A stretch of DNA of 64,000 bases from the NCBI GenBank assembly GCA_037043455.1, contig JAWPHD010011480.1, forward strand, positions 19,514 to 83,513. Direction: 5' to 3'. Below the pieces are notes generated by a model. The model saw only the letters and a program-made list of their open reading frames with translations, ran no database searches and was not told the origin of the DNA. Position 1 is the first letter of the stretch, and each line of letters begins with the position of its first letter. Position numbers and translations under genes: made by a program. This document shows positions 37,290 to 48,938 of the stretch, piece by piece. This DNA is from Cyrtodaria siliqua. Taxonomy: Eukaryota; Mollusca; Bivalvia; Adapedonta; Hiatellidae.

Positions 37290-38199
37290 CAGTGATTTTT
37301 TTACAATTTCACTTGTACGAGTCCTAGGACTCGCTGGGCCAAAAATCTATGAGTCCCAAAACTAAAGGAGTGAGTCCCAGGTTTTAGTAGTAATTTATTT
37401 CAAATTCAAGCACTATTTTATAACATGGTGTTGATAACTTTAATCAGGCATACATACGGTGAGAGCATAACAATCGCAGTCACATAAAGAAGCATGTCGA
37501 CCGAGAGTTGACTGTTGAAAGTTTGTGCAGTGTGCACTTTTAGTCATCCCATTACATTTGTTTGCGTTTTTACACAAAATACAATACATGCTTTTTGTGG
37601 TATCGTCATACCCGAGCCAACTGAACAATTTCTCCCAACAACTGTTGTATTTGCGGATTTTGGTAGGTGGTTCAATTGCCGTAGATATACTGGCTGTTTG
37701 AGCGTCATTATTGGAGGATGTACTGGCCTTTTGAATGAAACTCGAGAGTGTTTGTTGCTTTGAGTCATTGTTTAGTTTTCTCTTTGGGCCCCATTTTGCA
37801 GACGAGACATCGCCAACTCGTGGAATGTTTACTTCCGCACCGTTTCGTGTTTTACCTCACGGCCGATTCCATTGGCTAATCGTATGACCATTATCCAATA
37901 ATAATCGACGTTACAAAATTACGCGGAACGGTGCGAGTGTAAACTTAACCCTCATCGAATAGTCAAATATGGCGGTAGACGCGGAGAAAAAAGCGACGGA
38001 TTGAATTCTTACAGGGGAAATATGGCGGTAGACGCGGAGAAAAAAGCGACGGATTGAATTCTTACAGGGAAAATATGAATTACGGAACTCTTTACTTGCA
38101 ATTTATGTGCGTCCCAAGAACGCACATGTTCTGGTAATTTGCGTCCACGGAAATATTTGTGCGTCCTGGACGCAGGACGCAGAGGTAAAAAAATCACTG
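37290..38199 (-). mobile_element. Truncated hAT element with TTF-type zinc-finger remnant
   Basis: The inverted ends CAGTGATTTTTTTAC (37290-37304) and GTAAAAAAATCACTG (38185-38199) are perfect. ACATA flanks both sides (37285-37289, 38200-38204). A minus-strand zinc-finger fragment (separate entry) makes this a hAT relative. A 55-bp tandem duplication containing ATATGGCGGTAGACGCGG lies at about 37966-38075, within what would be the transposase 5' region. At 910 bp it lacks the catalytic domain and is non-autonomous. Confidence 0.8.
37440..37628 (-). pseudogene. hAT transposase fragment (TTF-type zinc finger)
   Basis: The minus strand encodes FSWLGYDDTTKSMYCILCKN, then NGMTKSAHCTNFQQSTLGRH, ending in LCDCD. 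This is the W.yD...k.MyC..C........G....t.nFq.StL..H pattern of the TTF/BED-like zinc finger at the start of hAT transposases and the vertebrate proteins derived from them. The frame stops soon after, with no catalytic domain. It lies wholly inside the element at 37290-38199, and an upstream portion may continue in another frame. Confidence 0.8.
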
Positions 38200-38365
38200 A
38201 CATATAATCTCAACATCTGGGTAGTTGGTTTAATTTCTTTACTCAAGACGGACATTAACAAAATAAAGTGAAAAACTGAATAACATCTATACATTTGTAG
38301 GACAAATTAAATAAGGTTTTTGTATTTCGGTGAAGTGTGATCTAGCTGATAAATACATCTTGTTT

Positions 38366-38443
38366 GGCAACAAATGATGAGAGATCAGATCTTAACACAA
38401 TTATGTTGATACTGTAAAAATGTCTGAACCACTGAGTGTTGCC
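38366..38443 (+). ncRNA. Box C/D snoRNA-like unit A1
   Basis: The terminal stem GGCAACA/TGTTGCC (7 bp) encloses C box ATGATGA at 38374-38380 and D box CTGA at 38432-38435, each one base from the stem. The D-box guide is ATGTCTGAACCA, and GTTGATA could be a weak C' box. At 78 nt it has a usual C/D snoRNA length, and it lies on the LTV1 sense strand inside an intron. A snoRNA is inferred from structure; expression is unknown. Confidence 0.6.
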
Positions 38444-38894
38444 GCATATTTGTTTAATTCTTTCTGAAACAATAATGGTCTCCACCCAATGAATACTACA
38501 ATGTCCAGGAATGCTCATTAGTGGTCTCAACCCAATGCATCATCCAGGAATACTAACATGTCTAAACTCATTAATGGCCTCAACCCAATGTGTCATCCAG
38601 GAATGCTACAATGATGGAACTTATAAATGGTCTCAACCCAGTGTGTCGTCCAGGAATACTACAATGATAAAACTCATTAATGGCCTCAACCCAATGTGTT
38701 GTCCAAGAATGTTACAATGATAAAATTTATAAATAATCTCAACATCTGGGTAGTTGGTTTAATTTCTTTACTCAAGACAGACATTACCAAAATAAAGTGA
38801 AAGACTGAATAATATATATACATTTGTAGGACAAATTAAATAAGATTTCTATATTTCAGTGAAATGTGATCTAGCTGATAAATACATCTTATTT

Positions 38895-38972
38895 GGCAAC
38901 AAATGATGAGAGATCAGATCTTAACACAATTATGTTGATACAGTAAAAATGTCTGAACCACTGAGTGTTGCC
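38895..38972 (+). ncRNA. Box C/D snoRNA-like unit A2
   Basis: Same design as A1: stem GGCAACA/TGTTGCC, C box 38903-38909, D box 38961-38964, guide ATGTCTGAACCA. It differs from A1 at single positions in the middle. Confidence 0.6.
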
Positions 38973-39290
38973 GCAAATTTGTTTACTTGTTTCTGAAACA
39001 ATAATGGTCTGCACCCAAGGAATACTACAATATCCAGAAATTCTCATTAATGGTCTCAACCCAATGTGTCATCCTGGAATGCTACAATGATTATTAAACT
39101 TATAAATGATCTCAACCCAGTGTGATGTCCAGGAATGCTACAATGATAAAACTTATAAATAATCTCAACATCTGGGTAGTTGGTTTAGTTTCTTTACTCA
39201 AGACAGACATTAACAAAATAAAGTGAAAAACTGCATATATAGGACAGATTAAATAAGGTTTCTATATTTTATCTTAAATACATCTTGTTT

Positions 39291-39368
39291 GGCAACACAT
39301 GATGAGAGATCAGATCTTAACACAATCATGTTGATACTGTAAAAATGTCTGAACCACTGAGTGTTGCC
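39291..39368 (+). ncRNA. Box C/D snoRNA-like unit A3
   Basis: Stem GGCAACA/TGTTGCC, C box 39299-39305, D box 39357-39360, guide unchanged. The base between stem and C box is C instead of A. Confidence 0.6.
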
Positions 39369-39898
39369 TCAAATATATTTACTAGTTTCTTAAACATTAA
39401 TGGTCTCAGCACAGTGAATGCTACAATGTCCAGGAATGCTCATTAATGGCATATACCAAATGTGTCGTCCAGGTATGCTCATTAATGGCCTCAACCCAAT
39501 GTGTTGTCCAGGAATGCTGCAATAATTTAAACTCATTAATGGCCTCGACCCAATGTGTCGTCCAGGAATGCTGCAATAATTTAAACTCATTAATGGCCTC
39601 GACCCAATGTGTCATCCAGGAATGCTCATTAATGGTCTCAACCCAATGTGTCATCCAGGAATGCTACAGTGATTACCTCATTAATGATCTCAACCCAGTG
39701 TGTCGTCCAGGAATGCTACAATGATAAAACTTATAAATAATCTAAACGTCTGGGTAGTTGGTTTAGTTTCTTTACTCAAGACAGACATTAACAAAATAAA
39801 GTGAAAGACTGAATAATATATATACATTTGTAGGACAAATTAAATAAGATTTCTATATTTCAGTGAAATGTGATCTAGCTGATAAATACATCTTATTT

Positions 39899-39976
39899 GG
39901 CAACAAATGATGAGAGATCAGATCTTAACACAATTATGTTGATACAGTAAAAATGTCTGAACCACTGAGTGTTGCC
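39899..39976 (+). ncRNA. Box C/D snoRNA-like unit A4
   Basis: Stem intact, C box 39907-39913, D box 39965-39968, guide ATGTCTGAACCA. The unit sits just upstream of the MITE insertion at 40020. Confidence 0.6.
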
Positions 39977-40019
39977 GCAAATTTGTTTACTTGTTTCTGA
40001 AACAATAATGGTCTGCACC

Positions 40020-40528
40020 CACAGACATATTAACAAACAGATAGGAAACTTCCTATCTTAATCAATGAAGTAACCAAACTATCAAGTGGCACCTTAACCT
40101 TTCCTTCTATCTTGTCTCTCAATTATTCACCGATTTTGATGAGAATACATCCAAAAGATTCATAGTGAATAGAAAAATGGTATTATAATAATTTATGTTT
40201 ACTTTCAAAATAAGAAATTGTATAAAAAAATGTTTAAAGTTTAAAATGTCATCATTTTTCGCTTTTCTCTTAAAAAACAATGTTTTGACATAGTCAAAGT
40301 TTCCATCAAACTCCTTTTTTGCTCTCAATGTAAGAGAAAACAAAATACTATCATTGGAAAGAAAATTAAATTTGTGATGGTATTTGGCTTGAATGAAACT
40401 TGTATCTAGAAAACTCTTCATGATATGTGTGTTTAAAGTTGAGAAATATTTTGTGAAATTGTCGAACTGTGCCACTTGAAATTTACACAATTTCCATAGT
40501 GTCCAATCTATTTGTTATTAGGTCTGTG
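40020..40528. mobile_element. Inverted-repeat element inserted in the satellite
   Basis: Ends CACAGACATATTAACAAACAG and, inverted, CACAGACCTAATAACAAATAG. GCACC is duplicated at 40015-40019 and 40529-40533. The sister array unit at about 39002-39025 shows the empty site 'tctgcacccaagg', which proves insertion. The 509-bp interior has no recognisable protein; a 123-codon minus frame is AT-rich and without motifs. The insertion is younger than the array duplication. Confidence 0.82.
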
Positions 40529-40805
40529 GCACCCAAGGAATACTACAATATCCAGAAATTCTCATTAATGGTCTCAACCCAATGTGTCATCCTGGAATGC
40601 TACAATGATTAAACTTATAAATGATCTCAACCCAGTGTGATGTCCAGGAATGCTACAATAATAAAACTTATAAATAATTACAACATCTGGGTAGTTGGTT
40701 TAGTTTCTTTACTCAAGACAGACATTAACAAAATAAAGTGAAAAACTGCATATATAGGACAGATTAAATAAGGTTTCTATATTTTATCTTAAATACATCT
40801 TGTTT

Positions 40806-40883
40806 GGCAACACATGATGAGAGATCAGATCTTAACACAATCATGTTGATACTGTAAAAATGTCTGAACCACTGAGTGTTGCC
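40806..40883 (+). ncRNA. Box C/D snoRNA-like unit A5
   Basis: C box 40814-40820, D box 40872-40875, stem and guide as in A3. Part of a 596-bp unit. Confidence 0.6.
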
Positions 40884-41401
40884 TCAAATATATTTACTAG
40901 TTTCTTAAACATTAATGGTCTCAACACAGTGAATGCTACAATGTCCAGGAATGCTCATTAATGGCATATACCAAATGTGTCGTCCAGGTATGCTCATTAA
41001 TGGCCTCAACCCAATGTGTTGTCCAGGAATGCTGCAATAATTTAAACTCATTAATGGCCTCGACCCAATGTGTCGTCCAGGAATGCTGCAATAATTTAAA
41101 CTCATTAATGGCCTCGACCCAATGTGTCATCCAGGAATGCTACAATGTCCAGGAATGCTCATTAATGGTCTCAACCCAATGTGTCATCCAGGAATGCTAC
41201 AGTGATTAACTCATTAATGATCTCAACCCAGTGTGTCGTCCAGGAATGCTACAATGATAAAACTTATAAATAATCTCAACATCTGGGTAGTTGGTTTAGT
41301 TTCTTTACTCAAGACAGACATTAACAAAATAAAGTGAAAAAATGCATATATAGGACAGATTAAATAAGGTTTCTATATTTTATCTTAAATACATCTTGTT
41401 T

Positions 41402-41479
41402 GGCAACACATGATGAGAGATCAGATCTTAACACAATCATGTTGATACTGTAAAAATGTCTGAACCACTGAGTGTTGCC
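41402..41479 (+). ncRNA. Box C/D snoRNA-like unit A6
   Basis: C box 41410-41416, D box 41468-41471. Identical to A5 across the unit and exactly 596 bp downstream of it. Confidence 0.6.
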
Positions 41480-41997
41480 TCAAATATATTTACTAGTTTC
41501 TTAAACATTAATGGTCTCAACACAGTGAATGCTACAATGTCCAGGAATGCTCATTAATGGCATATACCAAATGTGTCGTCCAGGTATGCTCATTAATGGC
41601 CTCAACCCATTGTGTTGTCCAGGAATGCTGCAATAATTTAAACTCATTAATGGCCTCGACCCAATGTGTCGTCCAGGAATGCTGCAATAATTTAAACTCA
41701 TTAATGGCCTCGACCCAATGTGTCATCCAGGAATGCTACAATGTCCAGGAATGCTCATTAATGGTCTCAACCCAATGTGTCATCCAGGAATGCTACAGTG
41801 ATTAACTCATTAATGATCTCAACCCAGTGTGTCGTCCAGGAATGCTACAATGATAAAACTTATAAATAATCTCAACATCTGGGTAGTTGGTTTAGTTTCT
41901 TTACTCAAGACAGACATTAACAAAATAAAGTGAAAAAATGCATATATAGGACAGATTAAATAAGGTTTCTATATTTTATCTTAAATACATCTTGTTT

Positions 41998-42073
41998 GGC
42001 AACACATGATGAGAGATCAGATCTTAACACAATCATGTTGATACTGTAAATGTCTGAACCACTGAGTGTTGCC
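41998..42073 (+). ncRNA. Box C/D snoRNA-like unit A7
   Basis: C box 42006-42012, D box 42062-42065. Two A residues are lost before the guide ('gtaaatgtctg'), giving 76 nt. Boxes, stem and guide are intact. Confidence 0.58.
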
Positions 42074-42189
42074 CCAAATATATGTACTAGTTTTATAAAC
42101 AATAATGATCGCAATCCATTGAATGCTACAATGTCTGGGAATGCTCATTAATGACCTCAGTCCAATGTGTCATCCAAGAATGCTACAAT

Positions 42190-44010
42190 GATTAACTCAT
42201 TAATGATCTCAACCCGTGTGTCATCCAGGAATGCTGCAATGATAAACTCATTAATAATCTCAACCCAGTGTGTCATCCAGGAATGCTGCAATGATAAACT
42301 CATTAATAATCTCAACCCAGTGTGTCATCCTGGAATGCTACAATGATAAACTCATTAATAATCTCAACCCAGTGTGTCATCCAGGAATGCTGCAATGATA
42401 AACGCATTAATAATCTCAACCCAGTGTGTCATCCTGGAATGCTACAATGATAAACTCATTAATAATCTCAACCCAGTGTGTCATCCAGGAATGCTGCAAT
42501 GATAAACTCATTAATAATCTCAACCCAGTGTGTCATCCTGGAATGCTGCAATGATAAACTCATTAATAATCTCAACCCAGTGTGTCATCCAGGAATGCTG
42601 CAATGATAAACTCATTAATAATCTCAACCCAGTGTGTCATCCAGGCATGCTGCAATGATAAACTCATTAATAATCTCAACCCAGTGTGTCATCCTGGAAT
42701 GCTGCAATGATAAACTCATTAATAATCTCAACCTCGTGTCATCCTGGAATGCTGCAATGATAAACTCATTAATAATCTCAACCCAGTGTGTCATCCTGGA
42801 ATGCTGCAATGATAAACTCATTAATAATCTCAACCCAGTGTGTCATCCAGGAATGCTGCAATGATAAACTCATTAATGATCTCAACCCAGTGTGTCATCC
42901 AGGAATGCTGCAATGATAAACTCATTAATAATCTCAACCCAGTGTGTCATCCTGGAATGCTGCAATGATAAACTCATTAATAATCTCAACCCAGTGTGTC
43001 ATCCTGGAATGCTGCAATGATAAACTCATTAATAATCTCAACCCAGTGTGTCATCCAGGAATGCTGCAATGATAAACTCATTAATAATCTCAACCCAGTG
43101 TGTCATCCTGGAATGCTGCAATGATAAACTCATTAATAATCTCAACCCAGTGTGTCATCCTGGAATGCTGCAATGATAAACTCATTAATAATCTCAACCC
43201 AGTGTGTCATCCTGGAATGCTGCAATGATAAACTCATTAATAATCTCAACCCAGTGTGTCATCCTGGAATGCTGCAATGATAAACTCATTAATAATCTCA
43301 ACCCAGTGTGTCATCCTGGAATGCTGCAATGATAAACTCATTAATAATCTCAACCCAGTGTGTAATCCAGGAATGCTGCAATGATAAACTCATTAATAAT
43401 CTCAACCCAGTGTGTCATCCAGGAATGCTGCAATGATAAACTCATTAATAATCTCTACCCAGTGTGTCATCCAGGAATGCTGCAATGATAAACTCATTAA
43501 TGATCTCAACCCAGTGTGTCATCCAGGAATGCTGCAATGATAAACTCATTAATAATCTCAACCCAGTGTGTCATCCAGGAATGCTGCAATGATAAACTCA
43601 TTAATGATCTCAACCCAATGTGTCATCCAGGAATGCTGCAATGATAAACTCATTAATAATCTCAACCCAGTGTGTCATCCAGGAATGCTGCAATGATAAA
43701 CTCATTAATAATCTCAACCCAGTGTGTCATCCAGGAATGCTGCAATGATAAACTCATTAATAATCTCAACCCAGTGTGTCATCCAGGAATGCTGCAATGA
43801 TAAACTCATTAATAATCTCAACCCAGTGTGTCATCCTGGAATGCTGCAATGATAAACTCATTAATAATCTCAACCCAGTGTGTCATCCAGGAATGCTGCA
43901 CTGATAAACTCATTAATAATCTCAACCCAGTGTGTCATCCTGGAATGCTGCAATGATAAACTCATTAATAATCTCAACCCAGTGTGTCATCCTGGAATGC
44001 TACTGTGATA
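42190..44010 (+). repeat. Homogeneous 52-bp tandem array
   Basis: About 35 head-to-tail copies of a 52-bp unit (core 'ctcattaataatctcaacccagtgtgtcatcc' then 'aggaatgctgcaatgataaa'), differing mainly at 'ccagg' versus 'cctgg'. It is a local expansion of the monomer found scattered through the larger array. The high similarity points to recent amplification. Spacers do not vary, so it is a satellite and not a CRISPR-like array. Confidence 0.95.
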
Positions 44011-44151
44011 ACATTTAATAATCACAACATCTGGGTAGTTGGTTTAAATTCTCTACTCAAGTCCAACATTAAAAAAATAAAGTGAAAAACTGCATATAAA
44101 GGACAAATTAAATAACGTTTCTATATTTTATCTTATAAATACATCTTGTTT

Positions 44152-44229
44152 GGCAACAAATGATGAGAGATCAGATCTTAACACAATCATGTTGATACTG
44201 TAAAAATGTCTGAACCACTGAGTGTTGCC
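44152..44229 (+). ncRNA. Box C/D snoRNA-like unit A8
   Basis: Follows the 52-bp expansion. C box 44160-44166, D box 44218-44221, stem GGCAACA/TGTTGCC, guide unchanged. Confidence 0.6.
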
Positions 44230-45856
44230 GCAAATACATACTCGCCATTAAAAAAAGATACCTCCTTTTTTGCTGGTATTCCCATGGTCTCAATTGAATG
44301 TGTCGTCCAGGAATGCTACAATGATTAAACTCATTAATGGCCTCAACCCAATGTGTCCTCCAGAAATGCTAAATGTCCAGGAATGTTAAATTGATTAACT
44401 CATTAATGGTCTCATCCCAATGTGTCATCCAGGAATGTTGCAATGATTAACTCGTTAATGATCTCAACCCAATGTGTCATCCAGGAATGCTACAATGATT
44501 TACTCATTAATGGTCTCAACCCAATGTGTCTTCCAGGAATGCTACAATGATTAACTCATTAATGGTCTCAACCCATTGTGTCATCCAGGAATGCTACAAT
44601 GATTAACTCATTAATGACCACAACCCAATGTGTCGTCCAAAAATGTTACAATGATAACATTTATAAATAATCTCAACATCTGGGCAGGTGGTTTAATTTC
44701 TTTACTCAAGTCCGACATTAGAGTGATCTATCCAGCAAATTTCTGCTTTAAAATTGATAGGTCACCAGCTTGCTTTCTGATGTATCTTTAAATAAATATG
44801 ACCCATATTCTGTTTTTGGCAAATTTCTTATAATTTTAGTCACAAACCCATTGAATGCTGCAATGTCCGAGAATGCTCATTAATGGCCTCAACCCATTGT
44901 GTCATCCAGAAATGCTCATTAATGATTTCAACCCAATGTGTCATCCAGGAATGCTATAATGATAAAACTCAGTAATGGCTTCAACCCAATGTGTCGTCCA
45001 TAAATGCTCATTAATGGTTTCAATCAAATGTGTCGTCCAGGAATGCTATAATGATTAAACTCATTAATAGCCTCAACTCAATGTGTCATCCTGGAATGCT
45101 TCAATGATTAAACTCATTAATGGCCTCAACCCAATGTGTCGTCCAGGAATGCTACAATGATTAAACTCATTAATGGCATCATCCCAATGTGTCTTCCTGG
45201 AATGCTACAGTGATTAAACTCATTAATGGCCTCAACCCAATGTGTTGTCCAGGAATGTTACAATGATTAACTCATTGATGGTCTCAACCCAATGTGTTGT
45301 CCAGGAATGTTACAATGATTAAACTCATTAATGGTCTCAACCCAATGTGTTGTCCAGGAATGCTGCAGTGATAAACTCATTAATGGCCACAACTCAATGT
45401 GTCGTCCATAAATGCTCATTAATGGTTTCAATCAAATGTGTCGTCCAGGAATGCTATAATGATTAAACTCATCAATGACCTCAACACAATGTGTCGTCCA
45501 GGAATGTTACAATGATAAACTCATTAATGGTTTCAACCCAATATGTCGTCCAGGAATGCTACAATGATTAAACTCATTAATTGCGTCAACCCAATGTGTT
45601 GTCCTGGAATGCTACAGTGATAAAACCCATTAATGACTTCTACCCAGTGTATCATCATGGAATGCTGCAATTATTAACTCATTAATGGCCTCAACCTAAT
45701 GTGTCATCCAGGAATACTACAATGATAACATTTATAACAATCTCAACATCTGGGCAGTTGGTTTATTTATTCAAGTCAAGTAAAAAAGTAAAGTGAAAAA
45801 CGGCATATATAGGACAGATTAAATAAGGTTTATTTCAGTGAAGTGTGATCTAGCTG

Positions 45857-45937
45857 GGCAACAAATGATGAGAGATCAGATCAGATCAGATCTTTCATGC
45901 TGATACTGTAAAAATGTCTGAACCATTGAGTGTTGCC
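45857..45937 (+). ncRNA. Box C/D snoRNA-like unit A9, probably defective
   Basis: The stem and C box (45865-45871) are kept. The D box reads TTGA (45926-45929), and the middle has a 'cagat' expansion and loses the 'cttaacacaatcatg' segment. Likely a dead copy. Confidence 0.4.
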
Positions 45938-46608
45938 TCAAATATATTAACTAGTTTCTTAAACATTAATGGTCTCAACACAGTGAATGCTACAATGTCC
46001 AGGAATGCTCATTAATGGCCTCAACCCAATGTGTCTACCAGGAATGCTCATTAATGGCCTCAACCCAATGTGTCATCCAGGAATGGTACAATGATAAAAC
46101 TCATTAATGGTCTCAGCCCAATGTGTCGTCCAGGAAAGCTACAGTGATTAAACTCATTAATGGCTTCAGCCCAATGTGTTGTCCAGAAAAGCTCATTAAA
46201 TGCCTCAACCCAATGTGTCGTCCAGGAATGCTACAATGTTTAAACTCATTAATAATCTCAACCCAATGTGTCGTCCAGGATTGCTACAATGATTAAATCA
46301 TTAATGTCCTCAACCCAATGTGTCATCCTGCAATGCTGGAATGATTAAACTTATAAATGGTCTCAACCCAATGTGTTGTCCAGGAATGCTACAGTGATAA
46401 AACTCCTTAATGGTCTCAACCCAATGTGTACTCCAGGAATGCTACAATGATAACATTTATAATAATCTCAACATCTGGTTGGGTGGTTTAATTTCTTTAC
46501 TCAAGTCAGACATTAAAGTGAAAAACTGCATATATACATGTAGGACAGATTAAATAAGGTTTCTATATTTCAATGAAGTGTGATTTAGCTGATAAATACA
46601 TCTTGTTT

Positions 46609-46686
46609 TGCAACTCATGATGAGAGATCAAATCTTAACACAATCATGTCGATACTGTAAAAATGTCTGAACCACTGAGTGTTGCC
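46609..46686 (+). ncRNA. Box C/D snoRNA-like unit A10
   Basis: C box 46617-46623 and D box 46675-46678 are intact. The first stem base changes from G to T (TGCAAC against GTTGCC), leaving five pairs. C' region reads GTCGATA. Confidence 0.5.
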
Positions 46687-46898
46687 GCAAATATATTTAC
46701 TTTTTCTGAAACATTAATAGTCACAAACCCATTGAATGCTGCAATGTCCGAGAATGCTCATTAATGGCCTCAACCCGTTGTGTCATCCAGAAATGCTCAT
46801 TAATGATTCAACCCAATTTGTCGTCCAGGAATGCTTTAATGATTAAACTCATTAATGACCTCAACCCAATGTGTCATCCAGGAGATCTACAGTGATTA

Positions 46899-47433
46899 GG
46901 CCAGAAAAAAAAATACCCGTGTTTCTGGTTACTCTGCTGAAAAAATTAGGGTAGGTAGGTCGGTAAATTTTTTCTTTTCTTTTTTTTTTTCTTTTTTTTT
47001 TTTGCCCATGTGTTTTGGACGATGTTAAAGGTATCTTTAACTTTGTCAAGTAGTTAATTTATAGTGATTTTGCAAGGAGAGAAGGAAAATAACCTCATGA
47101 TATCTTCTTAACTTGTTTGTTTTGAATAAAATAAATTGAAAACACATATGTTTTGCCATTACGAGTTTACATACGATTGAATTTTATAATTTTCCAGAGG
47201 CTGAGTGGTCATGGAAGAACAAATCTGCTGGCAGCATGTCATGATTAATGTTTTTCATAACTTCTACTCTGTCCCATGGCTGCATTTTCCAATACGAATA
47301 GCCAAAACGGGTTTTAGCGCATGTTCCGTACTCAATCTTTTCGTACATTACCGTTTCGTACCCAGGTTTTTCATACTTTTTTTTTTTTTTTGATAAAAAA
47401 CTGTAGGGTCGGCGCCAAAAAATAGGGACTAAA
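46899..47433. mobile_element. Insertion interrupting the satellite
   Basis: Array sequence is broken at 'agtgatta' and resumes at 'tgattaaactcattaatgg', so TGATTA is duplicated (46893-46898, 47434-47439). The insert contains 'attagggtaggtaggtcggtaaa', related to the start of the element at 30409, and long T-tracts at 46970-47003 and 47379-47391. No protein recognised. Confidence 0.6.
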
Positions 47434-48032
47434 TGATTAAACTCATTAATGGCCTCAACTCAATGTGTCATCCTGGAATGCTGCAATGATTAAACTCATT
47501 AATGGCCTCAACCCAATGTGTCATCCAGGAATGCTACAATGATTAAACTCATTAATGACATCAACCCAATATGTCGTCCTGGAATGCTACAGTGATTAAA
47601 CTCATTAATGGTCCCAACCCAATGTGTTGTCCAGGAATGTTACAATGATTAACTCATTGATGGTCTCAACCCAATGTGTTGTCCAGGAATGTTACAATGA
47701 TTAAACTCATTAATGGTCACAACTCAATGTGTCGTCCAGAAATGCTCATTAATGGTTTCAACCCAATGTGTCGTCCAGGAATGCTACAGTGATAAAACCC
47801 ATTAATGACTTCTACCCAGTGTATCATCATGGAATGCTGCAATAATTAACTCATTAATGGCCTCAACCTAATGTGTCATCCAGGAATACTACAATGATAA
47901 CATTTATAACAATCTCAACATCTGGGCAGTTGGTTTATTTATTCAAGTCGAGTAAAAAAGTAAAGTGAAAAACTGCGTATATAGGACAGATTAAATAAGG
48001 TTTCTATATTTCAGTGAAGTGAGATCTAGCTA

Positions 48033-48110
48033 GGCAACAAATGATGAGAGATCGGATCTTAACACAATCATGTTGATACTGTTAAAATGTCTGAACCACT
48101 GAGTGTTGCC
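48033..48110 (+). ncRNA. Box C/D snoRNA-like unit A11
   Basis: C box 48041-48047, D box 48099-48102, stem GGCAACA/TGTTGCC, guide intact. The upstream flank is shortened compared with A1. Confidence 0.58.
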
Positions 48111-48420
48111 TCAAATATATTGACTAGTTTCTTAAACATTAATGGTCTCTACACAGTGAATGCTACAATGTCCAGGAATGCTCATTAATGGCTCTACCAA
48201 ATGTGTCGTCCAGAGTTGTAACAATGATAAAACTCATTAATGACCTCTACCCAGTGTGTCAACCTGGAATGCTACAATGATAACATTTATAATAATCTGA
48301 AGATCTGAGCAGTTGGTTTAATTTCTTTATTCAAGTCAAGTAAAAAAGTAAAGTGAAAAACTGCGTGTTTAGGACAGATTAAATAAGGTTTCTATATTTC
48401 AGTGAAGTGTGATCTAGCTG

Positions 48421-48498
48421 GGCAACAAATGATGAGAGATCAGATCTTAACACAATCATGTTGATACTGTAAAAATGTCTGAACCACTGAGTGTTGCC
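48421..48498 (+). ncRNA. Box C/D snoRNA-like unit A12
   Basis: C box 48429-48435, D box 48487-48490, stem and guide intact. It is 388 bp downstream of A11. Confidence 0.58.
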
Positions 48499-48859
48499 TC
48501 AAATATATTTACTAGTTTCTTAAACATTAATGATTTCAACACGGTGAATGCTACAATGTCTGGGAATGCTCAATAATGGCTCTACCAAATGTATCGTCCA
48601 GAATTGTTACAATGATAAAACCCATTAATGACCTCTACCCAGTGTGTCATCCTGGAATGCTGCAATAATTAACTCATTAATGGCCTTAACCCAATGTGTC
48701 CTCCAGGAATGCTACAATGATAACATTTATAATAATCTCAACATCTGGGCAGTTTGTTTAATTTCATTGTTCAAGTAAGTAAAAAAGTAAAGTGAAAAAC
48801 GGCATATATAGGACAGATTATATAAGGTTTCTATATTTCAGTGAAGTGTGATCTAGCTG

Positions 48860-48938
48860 GGCAACAAATGATGAAAAAATCAGATCTTAACACAATCATG
48901 TTGATACTATAAAAATGTCTGAACCACTGAGTGTTGCC
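48860..48938 (+). ncRNA. Box C/D snoRNA-like unit A13
   Basis: C box 48868-48874, D box 48927-48930, stem intact, guide intact. 'gagatc' after the C box has become 'aaaaatc', adding one base. Confidence 0.56.

Noticed and set aside
39390..43000. Repeated frames of 60-90 codons on both strands of the satellite
   Set aside because: They follow the repeat period (52 and 596 bp) and exist in several frames at once, so they are by-products of the array.
42190..44010. Possible CRISPR-like array of regular repeats
   Set aside because: Units are identical head to tail with no variable spacers, and the host is eukaryotic. It is a satellite.
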